This document shows, one piece after another, positions 1-8,700 of a stretch of DNA of 64,000 bases (its first letter is position 1; each line of letters starts with the position of its first letter). The translations under genes and the position numbers were made by a program. Source of the stretch: Collinsella sp. AF23-2 (lineage in GTDB: Bacteria; Actinomycetota; Coriobacteriia; Coriobacteriales; Coriobacteriaceae); contig NZ_QRVG01000009.1 of assembly GCF_003459245.1 (NCBI RefSeq), forward strand, positions 15,507 through 79,506, read 5' to 3'. The notes below the pieces were generated by a model. The model saw nothing but the letters and a program-made list of their open reading frames with translations. It was not told where the DNA came from and searched no databases.

Positions 1-1215
1 TCCTTCAATAAGATCGCAGCAGTCGTAGATTGCAAGGATCTCTGCGAGACGTTGCTCTCTGCTGGAGTACCCAGCTAAGGCGGAATTCATATAGATGTTC
101 AGAAGATCGTATGGCTCTTGGATGGCTTCGAAATTGCCGTCTGCTATGGGGCTTGCTGCCATGATAGCCAAGCGCAGGTTTCCGTTTGCGATTGCCGATA
201 CTCTCTCCCTCAGTGCTATGTTTTTTATGTTGTATTCGGTCTCGAGTATCGCTTCTATATTTTCCGCGGTTAGAGGCTCCAGCTCTATTTCTCTGAAATT
301 TAGATAACTGCCGATTTTTGCGGTCAACTCGCTTCGGTGCATCTTCCTGCAGGTGAGGACAATCTTTAGCTTTTTGTTTTCCAAACAGATTCCCAGCAAG
401 TGCTCAAGTGACAGGTTGCCGTTTGCATCATCGACTAGAAGGATAATGTTTTCCGACTCCGACAAAATCAGCTCGATATCATCGTCGAGATGCGATGAAT
501 ACCTAGAGTCCAAGATAAGAAGATCCCAGTGATGCCGTTTGCTGAATGAGAGGCATGCGTCGAGGGCGATCTTGGTTTTCCCCGATCCAGACTGCCCCTG
601 AATCACCACTGCCTTGTTTTGCTCTATCGATTCGACGATGACTGAAAACTCGGAATCCCTGTGCATGAGGAGCTTCGACAGGTCGGTTGAGAAACGGTCG
701 TTCAGGCTTCGCTCGATGAAGCGGTCTGGGGCGATGAATGATCCCTTTCCGAGTGGAACGCCCAATACCGTATGCGCTAGCGCAGGGTATTTTCCATCAA
801 GGTCGCTCGCAATTGTCTCTGGCCCGATTATTTCTATCCGTGGATCGATGGCACGGACCTCCTCGAGTACCAGAGGTGAAAGGCGAAAGTATGTGTGGCA
901 CAGGATGATTCGATCTATGAGTTGCGGATTGATTCCGGTTTTGCTCCTGTCGAGGCAGTCTTTAGCATCATTTAGCAGCTTATTGCGGATGTCGGAATTA
1001 GAGGTTGTGTATGCCGCGAAGAGGTAGTGTCCATTCTCTCCTACGGAGTACATGTCTGGCACTCCGGTCGTGGTTTTATCCGTGCCGCATTGGGATCCTA
1101 ATTCAATGATGTTGTTAAGCGAATATCTCCTATATAGATACTGATTTGCTAGTGTTTGAAAACGCCCGCCTTCGATCTGCCTTAGCTCTTCTTGGATCTG
1201 ATTTATTTGGGACAT
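1..1215 (-). CDS. STAND-type NTPase with N-terminal nuclease-like domain, partial (C-terminus beyond window)
   Basis: Reading the minus strand from ATG at 1215 (GAGGAG ribosome-binding site 5 bases upstream) gives an open frame of 404 codons that runs off the left edge. Residues about 46-95 carry a GVPD motif (P53, D54), then YLFAAYTT and a CLD..KTGI segment. This resembles the restriction-endonuclease-like domain at the front of nSTAND3-type proteins, from memory of that family. A P-loop GQSGSGKT (K213) and a Walker B LLVDD (D262, D263) follow, then an LTCR sensor-like motif. Such proteins usually have a variable C-terminal sensor and act in anti-phage defence or abortive infection; that role is inferred. 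The residue before YTT, usually acidic in the relatives I recall, is Ala here (A68), so the nuclease may be altered. The gene is AT-richer than the KAP gene beside it. Confidence 0.72.
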   Translation of the reverse strand, partial: MSQINQIQEELRQIEGGRFQTLANQYLYRRYSLNNIIELGSQCGTDKTTTGVPDMYSVGENGHYLFAAYTTSNSDIRNKLLNDAKDCLDRSKTGINPQLIDRIILCHTYFRLSPLVLEEVRAIDPRIEIIGPETIASDLDGKYPALAHTVLGVPLGKGSFIAPDRFIERSLNDRFSTDLSKLLMHRDSEFSVIVESIEQNKAVVIQGQSGSGKTKIALDACLSFSKRHHWDLLILDSRYSSHLDDDIELILSESENIILLVDDANGNLSLEHLLGICLENKKLKIVLTCRKMHRSELTAKIGSYLNFREIELEPLTAENIEAILETEYNIKNIALRERVSAIANGNLRLAIMAASPIADGNFEAIQEPYDLLNIYMNSALAGYSSREQRLAEILAIYDCCDLIEG

Positions 1216-1265
1216 TTTGCTCCTCGCGATAAATTCGCCTTTTGATTTCTCTTTTCTTACTCTAG

Positions 1266-1453
1266 TCCGCCTACCTAAGCAAGCCTTACAAGCTCGAGGG
1301 ACGAGTCGACGACGTCCTCGAAGTCAAGCCCCGCCGCATAGGCCCTCGGATAAGGCGAGCGGAGGGCGCGTGACCCCGTCGGAAATGGCCGCCGTTAGGT
1401 GCGTGTTCGAGAGCTGCGCGGCGGAGCTGGATGGAGCCTGGGCAAGGCATTAG
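1266..1453 (+). pseudogene. Two overlapping plus-strand coding fragments between defence genes
   Basis: The 325-base gap between the STAND and KAP genes (1216-1540) holds no intact gene. On the plus strand, a frame open from 1266 to a TGA at 1371-1373 reads like a natural protein tail (LEGRVDDVLEVKPRR...AEGA). A GTG at 1370 overlaps that stop as GTGA behind a GGAGG, and begins a 27-residue frame ending at 1453. The stop/start overlap with a ribosome-binding site suggests the remains of an operon on the opposite strand. I cannot name either product, and the frames may be chance. Confidence 0.25.
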
Positions 1454-1540
1454 GGCATCCTCGTCCTTGTCGTAAGACTGCCATTAGAAGATCTTCTGCA
1501 AATCCTAAGCCACGTTTCAACTTGGCAAAAGCTGCGGATC

Positions 1541-3376
1541 CTAGATATCGGCAAGACATTCGAGACTCTTGGATATGGCGTCGAAATAGATCCTTTGGTA
1601 ATACTCCATGGTCTCGACCTTGCCGATCTCCGATCCGAGCCTCTTGGCCCAAGCTACGAGGGCCTTCCTGTCCTCGCCCTCGAGCGAGGCCGTGCACGAC
1701 CTCATGTGGTCGCCCGGAAAAAGGACACTGTGCACAAGCCGAATATCTTCGGGAGGCATCTTCTCCATCGCCCTCGCGAGGAGGGAAGTGTCGAGGGAAA
1801 TGAGCGACAGGATGGGTTCCGACCAGTCATCTGATTTCGAGAAAGCCAGATAGAGCTTCGTCGCGAATTGGTCGGGGGCGTTTTTCAGGACGTTGCCAAG
1901 AGACTCCGACTCCCGTTCGCGTAGCGTCGTCAAGGCGAGCTCCCTCAGCCTGTCGACCTCCTCCAAAGCCGGAATCTCATGCGCTTCGCTCGAGTCGAAA
2001 GGGATCTCCTGCCATTCGACTCGATTCTTTCCGATTGACCTCACTGCAGACTCGGGATCCCGTCCAATGGAGGATTCCATCGCCTTGACGAGCGGCGCGA
2101 CCCCTTCGGGAAAGGCGTCAGCAAATTCCCCCGCAATGCCTTTGACGGCACGCAGGACGTCGGGATAGACGTCGAACGACAAGCCGCGGCTCCCGTCCCC
2201 GGGGACAATCCCGGCGACTATAGTCTCCACCATGCCAGGGACATCGGCATCGCGGAAAGTGGCGTGTCTGATGCCGTCGATACATTCAATAGCTTTCCGC
2301 GCGGCCGGCCCGTCGGGATGAAAGGTCGCAAGGTAATCTTCCAGGCAGGAACGAACATGCTTGGAATCGACCCCCTCACACCTCTCGAAAAAGCGGGGGA
2401 TGAAGTCCAGAGCGGCGTATTTGAGCCGGCGCGACTCGAAAATGCCACCCCTAAGGATGGAATCCTCCCGGCTTGACGGAGGCCCGATGCGCATCCCCTT
2501 CGCCGCCCCCGCTGCAAAGCCGAAAGCCTCTTTGAAAACTGCCCTGGCAGACTCCGGGTCGGTGGGTTCAGCGAAGAACCCGGATTCCTTCATCCCGACC
2601 AGCACGGGGCGCATCTTGCTGAGGGATCGCAAGTTCGGCGATTCGCTTCCTTCAATCGCCGAAACGGCGTCCTCGAGCGCGCCTGGGTAGATGCCGCCCA
2701 GCACGCCTCCCAGAACGCGTTCCACAACCGAGCCGACCGAGGGCCTGAACCGGCACTTCCGCCAGACGGTCTTCTCGATGAGGCTCTCGTACTCCCTGGT
2801 CGTCCCCTTCTCCCCCTTCGGTCCTAGCCCTTTCCTCCACTCATCCTCGTTGCAGACGAGGAGGACCTTCTTCCTGCAGCCGACGACGAGGTGGTCGACC
2901 GCCCCGAGCAGCTCGCGAATGCCCATGTCGCACCTCTCCACGTCGTCTATGACGAGGAGGGTCTCGGGGCCGATGATGAGGTTCACGGCATTCAGCGGCG
3001 CCATCTTGAGATCGACGCCCGCCTTCTTCTCCAGCTCCCTGATCTTTTTCCCGAGGAACGATATTCCCGTGTCCTTGGCGAACCCGACGAGTGAATCCCA
3101 CCTGCCCCTCTCCCCGCCGGCCGCGCACCCTATGGCGTATTTCGAGATGAAACCAGACTCAATCGCCCCGCAGAGCTCCGCTAAGTCCTTGGCGCCGTAG
3201 GCGGACGCCACCACGACGGGATGCCGGCTCTCATCCTCCTCCAGCTTCTCGGTCAGTGCGTGCTCGACAAAGTAGGTTTTCCCGCATCCCCATTCCCCGG
3301 TAAGCATGAGGGCGTACGAGTTCTCCTTGTCCTCGAGGTACTCCCTCACGACGCCGATGATGTCATCCTCGTTCAC
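1541..3376 (-). CDS. KAP family P-loop NTPase
   Basis: The product is about 611 residues. An early Walker A GEWGCGKT and a Walker B LLVIDDVERC are the signature of KAP NTPases, a STAND-related family found in bacterial defence islands. KAP domains are thought to assemble signalling or effector complexes; no target can be read here. No membrane segments are evident, so it is probably cytoplasmic. A longer frame opens at a GTG at 3505, but that extension overlaps a coding remnant. AAGGAG stands 8 bases before the GTG at 3376, which I therefore chose. The gene is GC-rich, unlike the AT-richer genes on either side, which suggests separate acquisition. The long C-terminal half (after about residue 350) has no motif I recognise and may be a sensor or effector region. 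Confidence 0.75.
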   Translation of the reverse strand: MNEDDIIGVVREYLEDKENSYALMLTGEWGCGKTYFVEHALTEKLEEDESRHPVVVASAYGAKDLAELCGAIESGFISKYAIGCAAGGERGRWDSLVGFAKDTGISFLGKKIRELEKKAGVDLKMAPLNAVNLIIGPETLLVIDDVERCDMGIRELLGAVDHLVVGCRKKVLLVCNEDEWRKGLGPKGEKGTTREYESLIEKTVWRKCRFRPSVGSVVERVLGGVLGGIYPGALEDAVSAIEGSESPNLRSLSKMRPVLVGMKESGFFAEPTDPESARAVFKEAFGFAAGAAKGMRIGPPSSREDSILRGGIFESRRLKYAALDFIPRFFERCEGVDSKHVRSCLEDYLATFHPDGPAARKAIECIDGIRHATFRDADVPGMVETIVAGIVPGDGSRGLSFDVYPDVLRAVKGIAGEFADAFPEGVAPLVKAMESSIGRDPESAVRSIGKNRVEWQEIPFDSSEAHEIPALEEVDRLRELALTTLRERESESLGNVLKNAPDQFATKLYLAFSKSDDWSEPILSLISLDTSLLARAMEKMPPEDIRLVHSVLFPGDHMRSCTASLEGEDRKALVAWAKRLGSEIGKVETMEYYQRIYFDAISKSLECLADI

Positions 3377-3438
3377 CTTGGTCGCTCCTTGTCCGCCATC
3401 GGTTTCCACCCTTACCTTTCCTATGGCCACGCGAGAGC

Positions 3439-3540
3439 CTACTCCAGCGCTTTCGGATCCCATTCGAACCCTTCGGCCTGCCGCCTTATCGCCGGGTCGA
3501 TGCACTTCTTGACGAGCTCAAGCGCCGCGGCCGCGCGGTG
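3439..3540 (-). pseudogene. C-terminal remnant of an unknown gene
   Basis: Between the DUF262 stop and the KAP start, a minus-strand frame ending in TAG at 3439 reads ELVKKCIDPAIRRQAEGF and then WDPKALE. It has GC-rich codon use like the KAP gene. Upstream of about 3540 the frame enters the AT-rich DUF262 gene in a different phase and loses its coding character. This looks like the tail of a gene whose body was replaced when the DUF262 gene arrived, leaving a junction near 3541-3547. The product is not recognisable. Confidence 0.35.
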
Positions 3541-3544
3541 CAAG

Positions 3545-5194
3545 CTAGCGGATGACCATTTCAAACAAATCTTTCGCGATAAAATCAACGCGCTTCTTAA
3601 CGTCAAAACAACCATTCGCATAGCGTTTAGCAAAAGCTCTTGTAGTGGCATAACGCGATTCAGCGTATATGGGCAGCTTTTCCTTAAGCGATTTGTCTTT
3701 ACATTTCGCGTTAAGTCGCTCTTCTAGCATGAGCAAGTTCCCAATAATCGAGTTTTCCTGAGCCTGCGAATCCGGAAGAATGTGCTCTATTGTGAATGCC
3801 TCAGAAACCCTAACACCAGACTTAAGCTCCTCGAGCAAGGCAAGGACCAACTTGCAGCGATCCTTCAACTTTGTTTCGCTATACAACGGCCACGAATGGG
3901 ACCATCCAAGCGAAAGGAGATTAATTCGAAATGTTTCTTCTGAAGGCAGTTTTTCGTTAAAACTATTTTTCCACTCATCTAACACTTGCTGGGTGCAGTT
4001 CAACTCGATTGCGTATGAGTGTTTCACGATCGAATCCGATAGGTGGTTCGACTCCATTCCCCCGATTATCTTATAGCAAATATAGAACCGGTAAATAAAT
4101 CCAATCGCATCATCATACTGCTCGCTCGTTAGCTGCTCTATTTCGCGAGCGTGCATTAAACTCATAAGAAGCGGCCTGAAGACGCGGACATTGTGTGTTC
4201 TTAAGAAACTCAAGATTTCCGCATTTCTGTCATCGCTGGTTGGCTCGACAATCTCTGCATAATATCCGGCTTTTAGCCTTAAATCATAGAGAAGATCAGC
4301 AGCCTTCTTTGGATCCGTAAAATCCCTTATTTTCTTATATGCTCCATCCTTGTCGCCTTGACCTAGGCGATATTTTTGAATTGCGTAGTGACGCAAAAAA
4401 GCTTTCATGTTCGAGCCGACTGTTGCTTCAATTTCCGACCATACCTGTTTTGCATCATCGCGCTTTTCTATAGGATGGATATAGCGCATAATATAGTTCT
4501 TCAGAAGCTCATGGTCCTCAAGCTCGATACCTCGCGCATTCAATATTTCGAATATTGTGTACGAATCTTCCTCAGACGATGATTTGATGTTTACATATGC
4601 GACAGAAATGACCGCATCCCTGAAGGCCAGCAACTCCTCATCCTTCATCTTGGCGAAACTTGCACTGAAATATTGGAAGGCTTTAACGATCAGTTCGTCT
4701 TTTGATCCGGACGCGCGTTTGCTCTTCGAGAAAGCCACAGCAGACATGGCAGCCGCATCTTCAGGAGAGATAGCAATTACTCCTTCGACGATCCTCGTTA
4801 ATGATAAATGATTCTCCGGAGCGACGATCGCGTGCTCAACATCCTTAGTATCTATCGCCACTAGATATTTTTTTGTGCCATTAGCGTGGTTAATCATATT
4901 CCTTTTCTTGAAAGCGAACATGAGGCTAGACAGCAAGAGCGTTAGGGTAATAACTCTTTGTTGACCATCAATTATTGTAAAAACCCCGAGGCTGTCTTCT
5001 TCTTCTTCCTCCATCAGCACTATCGAACCGATGAAATGCGACGTAGCAACTTCCTCTGTCACAAGCTTGATGTCTTCGAATAGATCTTTCCAGTTATGCT
5101 CATCCCACACGTAAGCGCGCTGATTGCGAGGGATTCTATAGATTGAGTCATTAAGCAGCTTTCCAACCGTACTCTGACGTGCTTCAAATGCCAT
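3545..5194 (-). CDS. DUF262 / DUF1524 (HNH) GmrSD-like protein
   Basis: A 549-residue protein. The N-terminal DUF262 (ParB/sulfiredoxin-like) domain shows IPRNQRAYVW at 21-30 and the hallmark IDGQQR at 75-80. The C-terminus carries a DUF1524-type HNH motif, IEHILPD at 469-475 with an NLL..E element near 486. This is the architecture of GmrSD type IV restriction enzymes and of the BrxU/SspE-like group, which hydrolyse nucleotide and cut modified or phage DNA. A defence role is therefore likely, though the trigger is unknown. ATG at 5194 with AGGG upstream is preferred to a TTG at 5215. The gene is markedly AT-richer than the KAP gene downstream, and coding remnants abut both ends, which is consistent with insertion into the island. 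Confidence 0.8.
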   Translation of the reverse strand: MAFEARQSTVGKLLNDSIYRIPRNQRAYVWDEHNWKDLFEDIKLVTEEVATSHFIGSIVLMEEEEEDSLGVFTIIDGQQRVITLTLLLSSLMFAFKKRNMINHANGTKKYLVAIDTKDVEHAIVAPENHLSLTRIVEGVIAISPEDAAAMSAVAFSKSKRASGSKDELIVKAFQYFSASFAKMKDEELLAFRDAVISVAYVNIKSSSEEDSYTIFEILNARGIELEDHELLKNYIMRYIHPIEKRDDAKQVWSEIEATVGSNMKAFLRHYAIQKYRLGQGDKDGAYKKIRDFTDPKKAADLLYDLRLKAGYYAEIVEPTSDDRNAEILSFLRTHNVRVFRPLLMSLMHAREIEQLTSEQYDDAIGFIYRFYICYKIIGGMESNHLSDSIVKHSYAIELNCTQQVLDEWKNSFNEKLPSEETFRINLLSLGWSHSWPLYSETKLKDRCKLVLALLEELKSGVRVSEAFTIEHILPDSQAQENSIIGNLLMLEERLNAKCKDKSLKEKLPIYAESRYATTRAFAKRYANGCFDVKKRVDFIAKDLFEMVIR

Positions 5195-5315
5195 GTTGAT
5201 CCCTTGCCTTCGCAATAGTTTTGTCGGCCTTGCCGCCTCTCGGCGTCACCAACGCCTTCGCTACAATAAAAGTCGGCACATCGCCGAGCAGGGCCGCCTT
5301 TTCGCTCGCGAACAT
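5184..5315 (-). pseudogene. Small coding remnant overlapping the DUF262 start
   Basis: A 43-codon frame from ATG 5315 reads MFASEKAALLGDVPTFIVAK... with typical GC-rich codon use. It ends in a TGA that overlaps the first codons of the DUF262 gene. An in-frame TGA lies about 16 codons upstream, and the neighbouring frames upstream also look protein-like, so this is probably the frameshifted tail of a lost gene. I do not recognise the family. It could instead be a short coupled ORF feeding translation of the DUF262 gene. Confidence 0.3.
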
Positions 5316-5892
5316 GCCGACTGCCCCAATCAATCTCCGTCGCTGCCATCATCGTCGATTAACCAACATGTCAGCAGCAGGCAATCGTCACGTCCACAGT
5401 CCATTCTATATGCCGGCTGAGCATGGGGCGAATCTTAATCGCCAAGATATCCAGGAAGCCCGAGCTTCCAGGGAAATGCCTTCAGACGCCTTACGTTGGG
5501 TAGGCCCCCTACAGAGATCTATTGGCCGTGCACCGCAAACAACGCGTTAGGCCGTTGCATGCAATCGGCCAGCCACCCAGCATCCCCAATCCGCACCACA
5601 ACTCCCTACCCCGCTCCAGCCATCGTCATCTCCATACAGTGTCCAAACCCACACCAATAAAACCAACCCACGCAACAAGCAGCCCTCGCTTAGCAACCCA
5701 AACACCACCACAAGCCAGCAAGCAATCACCAGTCTGCGTTCGCAACATCGCTTGGAAAGGCAAATGCTTACCGCGCCCTTGAAACACGCCAAACTCGTCT
5801 ACAACCTGCGGTTTTTCGTTTATACTGCAATCGTTGAAATGCCGGTACGCTTGCAGAATCGTACCTGTTCCGATTACAGAAAAGGGGCCGTC
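5316..5892 (+). other. Gene-free stretch with a G-poor, C/A-rich plus strand
   Basis: No convincing gene is present. About 5572-5755 is striking for having very few G residues on the plus strand (mostly C and A). The long frames across it on either strand are therefore composition artefacts. A near-palindrome lies at 5551-5571. Just upstream of the next gene, TATACT at 5820-5825 could be a -10 box for that gene, without a clear -35. Confidence 0.4.
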
Positions 5893-7239
5893 ATGCGTAA
5901 GCCTGCCTCCTGCGTCCTTTCCATCGCGCTCTCGCTCGTAATGACGGTTGGTTTTATCCCGTCACCCGCGCTTGCCGAAATCGCCAGTGCGCCAGAACCC
6001 GCCGCGCAAAGCGCCGGCAAACCTAACGAGAGCCCAGCCGAAACCACGTCGGGCCAAGCCCGGGCAAACGATCAAATCAGCGCCGCCTCCGGCACCAATG
6101 TAACGGCCAACGCAACGCAGCCGATCGACGCCAGCATGTTCAGTATCGAGGACACCGACATTCGCTACACGGGCAATCCCGTGATGCCCACCGTCACGTC
6201 GTCGACCGTGCCGAGCGACCAGTACACTGTCGCCTACGAGAACAACGTAGCCATCGGTCAGGCGACCGCCGTTGTGACCGCCGACGACCAGAACTACAGC
6301 GGCACCTGCGCGATCCCATTTGAAATCAAACCGGCGAACGCGGCCGCGAACTACCAGCACAGCACCACCGCGCAAAGCGGCGACATCACGCTCACCGTCC
6401 AATGGAACGACCCGAGGCTCGGCCAGGAGACCACGTTCCATGTGACTGCGACGGGCGGAAGCGGTGCGTACCAATTCCGCATGGACGCACCGACGTATAT
6501 GGATCCCGACGGTAGCAGCGAAAGCGTTGCCGACCCCAGCCGTAACCAGTGGCAGCAATACACCGGCGAATGCACATCGCACGACTACCAGTTCGAAATG
6601 ACCGCTAGCGGCACCTATTACCTGCGCTTTTACCTGATGGATAAGGCGGCCGGCGTGTACTATCTGCGCTCAAACGTGTTTGCGAGCGCGAACGACGACG
6701 CCTATCCGGCGGTCAGCGCCATCGTGAAGTCCGCAGTCGACAAATGCAGCGCCGATACCGACGGGTCCGACTACGCCCGCGCCCTGTGGCTGCACGACTG
6801 GACTCTTGACCATCTGGAATACGACCACGACCTTAACTGGTGCTCGGCCGAAAGCGGCCTCACGCGCCACCAGGGCACCTGCGAGAGCTACCAGCGCATC
6901 TACTCCAAGCTCCTTGACGTCGCGGGCATCGCCAACGGCCGCATCACCGGCAACGGCCACACCTGGAACGCAGTAAAGATCGACGACAAATGGTGCCAGA
7001 TGGACCTAACCTGGGATGACACCAGCGACAACTGGTACGGAGACCTGGACCAGCGCCATCTGTACTTTGGCCTGACCGACGAGCTCATGGCAATCGCCCA
7101 CTCCGACCACACGGCAAACTACCCAAAATGGGCGCTGAAGCTCATGCTTGCCCCGGCACCCATGTGCAATTTCTTCGGTACTGTTTCACATTATTCAGCA
7201 GTGCTCAAACGAGTAAATGCCCAATCAGACACCGCTTAA
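5893..7239 (+). CDS. Secreted transglutaminase-like protein with Ig-like repeat
   Basis: A 448-residue exported protein. The start at ATG 5893, preceded by AAAGGGG, gives a clean signal peptide (basic MRKPAS, hydrophobic core, cleavage near PALA-E). A frame open further upstream would bury that signal. Residues about 80-145 resemble a bacterial Ig/MBG-like repeat (YTGNP...VAYENN.AIG.A). The C-terminal third is a transglutaminase/cysteine-protease-like core with a Cys-His-Asp triad at C330 (GTCESY), H356 (GHTWNAV) and D371 (MDLTWDD). Such proteins act on the cell wall or surface proteins as peptidases or cross-linkers; which applies here cannot be told. There is no LPXTG anchor. It overlaps the convergent flippase gene by 4 bases and does not belong to the EPS operon. 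Confidence 0.8.
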   Translation: MRKPASCVLSIALSLVMTVGFIPSPALAEIASAPEPAAQSAGKPNESPAETTSGQARANDQISAASGTNVTANATQPIDASMFSIEDTDIRYTGNPVMPTVTSSTVPSDQYTVAYENNVAIGQATAVVTADDQNYSGTCAIPFEIKPANAAANYQHSTTAQSGDITLTVQWNDPRLGQETTFHVTATGGSGAYQFRMDAPTYMDPDGSSESVADPSRNQWQQYTGECTSHDYQFEMTASGTYYLRFYLMDKAAGVYYLRSNVFASANDDAYPAVSAIVKSAVDKCSADTDGSDYARALWLHDWTLDHLEYDHDLNWCSAESGLTRHQGTCESYQRIYSKLLDVAGIANGRITGNGHTWNAVKIDDKWCQMDLTWDDTSDNWYGDLDQRHLYFGLTDELMAIAHSDHTANYPKWALKLMLAPAPMCNFFGTVSHYSAVLKRVNAQSDTA

Positions 7240-8660
7240 GCAGATTGCTTACGCTTTCCAACTACCTTCATGCCCTTGCGAGCGATGTCTAAGAGACCGT
7301 TCCTAAGAACGAATAGAAGGGCGAAGAAAAGCATGAACTCTGCAATTAGAATGCCATGAGAGAACGGTGCAAAAGACAAAGCCACTTGGGCGCCAATCAG
7401 AATAAAGCTGGCAGCAATCTCTCCCCTGTGAAAATCAAGTTTAATAAACTTACGTGTATCACGCGCACGCACCGCGGCGATAACGGCATAGCTAATAGCA
7501 GTAGCGCCAGCAGCGCCCATAATTCCAAACGCCGGAACAAGAAGCAGAGTGAGCACTATGTTAACGATTGCTCCGATAGCAGTTGTAGAGAAGGCCTTCT
7601 TGCTTTCTTTAGTAACGACATACGTTGTTCCAAAGAAAGCGGCAACGCAGGAAAAGAGATTGGCAAGCGATAGCATAGCAACTGGCTGCCACGAGCCTTC
7701 ATACGACGAACTCATGAGGAACGTGTAGACGGGGTAAGCAGACGCAGCGATAAGGGACGATGCCACAGCAAGAACCACAAAGATATAGCGAAAGACCGTC
7801 GACTGAAACCTAGCATTATCCGCAGATTCTCGTTCTTCAATTGCCGAAATCTGCCATGCCTGCATGAAGATGTTATAGACGATGTTCACGATTTGGGGGA
7901 TCTTCTGGGCAACGTTGTAGATACCGTTTGCGCTGGCGCCAATAAAGAACAGTATTACATACCTATCGGAAGCCGACATAATCCACCACATAAGCGAGTT
8001 CGGAATTAGAGGTATGCAGTAGGTCAACATGGCATTTAGCGCATGTCTATTTAAGCTGGAGAACGATAGGTAATTCCAAAGTCTACAGGAAACGATGATA
8101 TGCAAAGCACCGATCAATTGCGCTACGACCATAGAAGCAAGGTATCCGCCAACACCTAGATGCCATACCGCAAGTGCAAGTACGTTCGAAAAGGCGGTAA
8201 CAAATGTAATGACCACTCCATTAGCAGCAAATGCCTTTGATTTACCGATCCCGCGAAGAAGCTGCATGAATACATAGTTGAAGCTGGTCAAGCAAAGTAA
8301 GAGCAAGAAATAAACGACGTTAACACCGATAACACTGAACATGCGAAACAACGGGAACAGTAGCCAGCAAATAACCCAGCCAGCGATAACAACAAGAAGC
8401 GAATTCGACGCAATGGTCTTAACGTCGACTTCCTTCGAGACCGTGAATCGAAGAACAGCTTCGTTCATACCAACCATAGCAAATGGAACGAGCAAATTGA
8501 CCGTAGTGGTAACAAGGTCAGCTGTGCCATACTCTGCGGTCGTTAAATAATAAGTATAAAAGGGAACAATGAGAAAGGTGATAACCTTGCTACCTAGGTT
8601 CCCAATAAAGAAAACCACAGAGTTCTTAACTAATTTCTTATATTTACTTTCTGCAGTCAT
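7236..8660 (-). CDS. Oligosaccharide flippase (Wzx-like, MATE/PST family)
   Basis: A polytopic membrane protein of about 474 residues, hydrophobic throughout with roughly 12-14 segments. It has the N-terminal pattern of polysaccharide-transport flippases (NSVVFFIGNLGSKVITFLIV..YTYYLTTAEYG). It should move the undecaprenyl-linked repeat unit made by the upstream enzymes across the membrane. ATG 8660 (GGATAGG upstream) is preferred to a TTG at 8672. It is the last gene of the exopolysaccharide operon and part of its AT-rich distal half. Substrate specificity cannot be predicted. Confidence 0.9.
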   Translation of the reverse strand: MTAESKYKKLVKNSVVFFIGNLGSKVITFLIVPFYTYYLTTAEYGTADLVTTTVNLLVPFAMVGMNEAVLRFTVSKEVDVKTIASNSLLVVIAGWVICWLLFPLFRMFSVIGVNVVYFLLLLCLTSFNYVFMQLLRGIGKSKAFAANGVVITFVTAFSNVLALAVWHLGVGGYLASMVVAQLIGALHIIVSCRLWNYLSFSSLNRHALNAMLTYCIPLIPNSLMWWIMSASDRYVILFFIGASANGIYNVAQKIPQIVNIVYNIFMQAWQISAIEERESADNARFQSTVFRYIFVVLAVASSLIAASAYPVYTFLMSSSYEGSWQPVAMLSLANLFSCVAAFFGTTYVVTKESKKAFSTTAIGAIVNIVLTLLLVPAFGIMGAAGATAISYAVIAAVRARDTRKFIKLDFHRGEIAASFILIGAQVALSFAPFSHGILIAEFMLFFALLFVLRNGLLDIARKGMKVVGKRKQSA

Positions 8661-8700
8661 CTGCCTATCCAAACCATATAGCGATTACAACGAATGCAGC

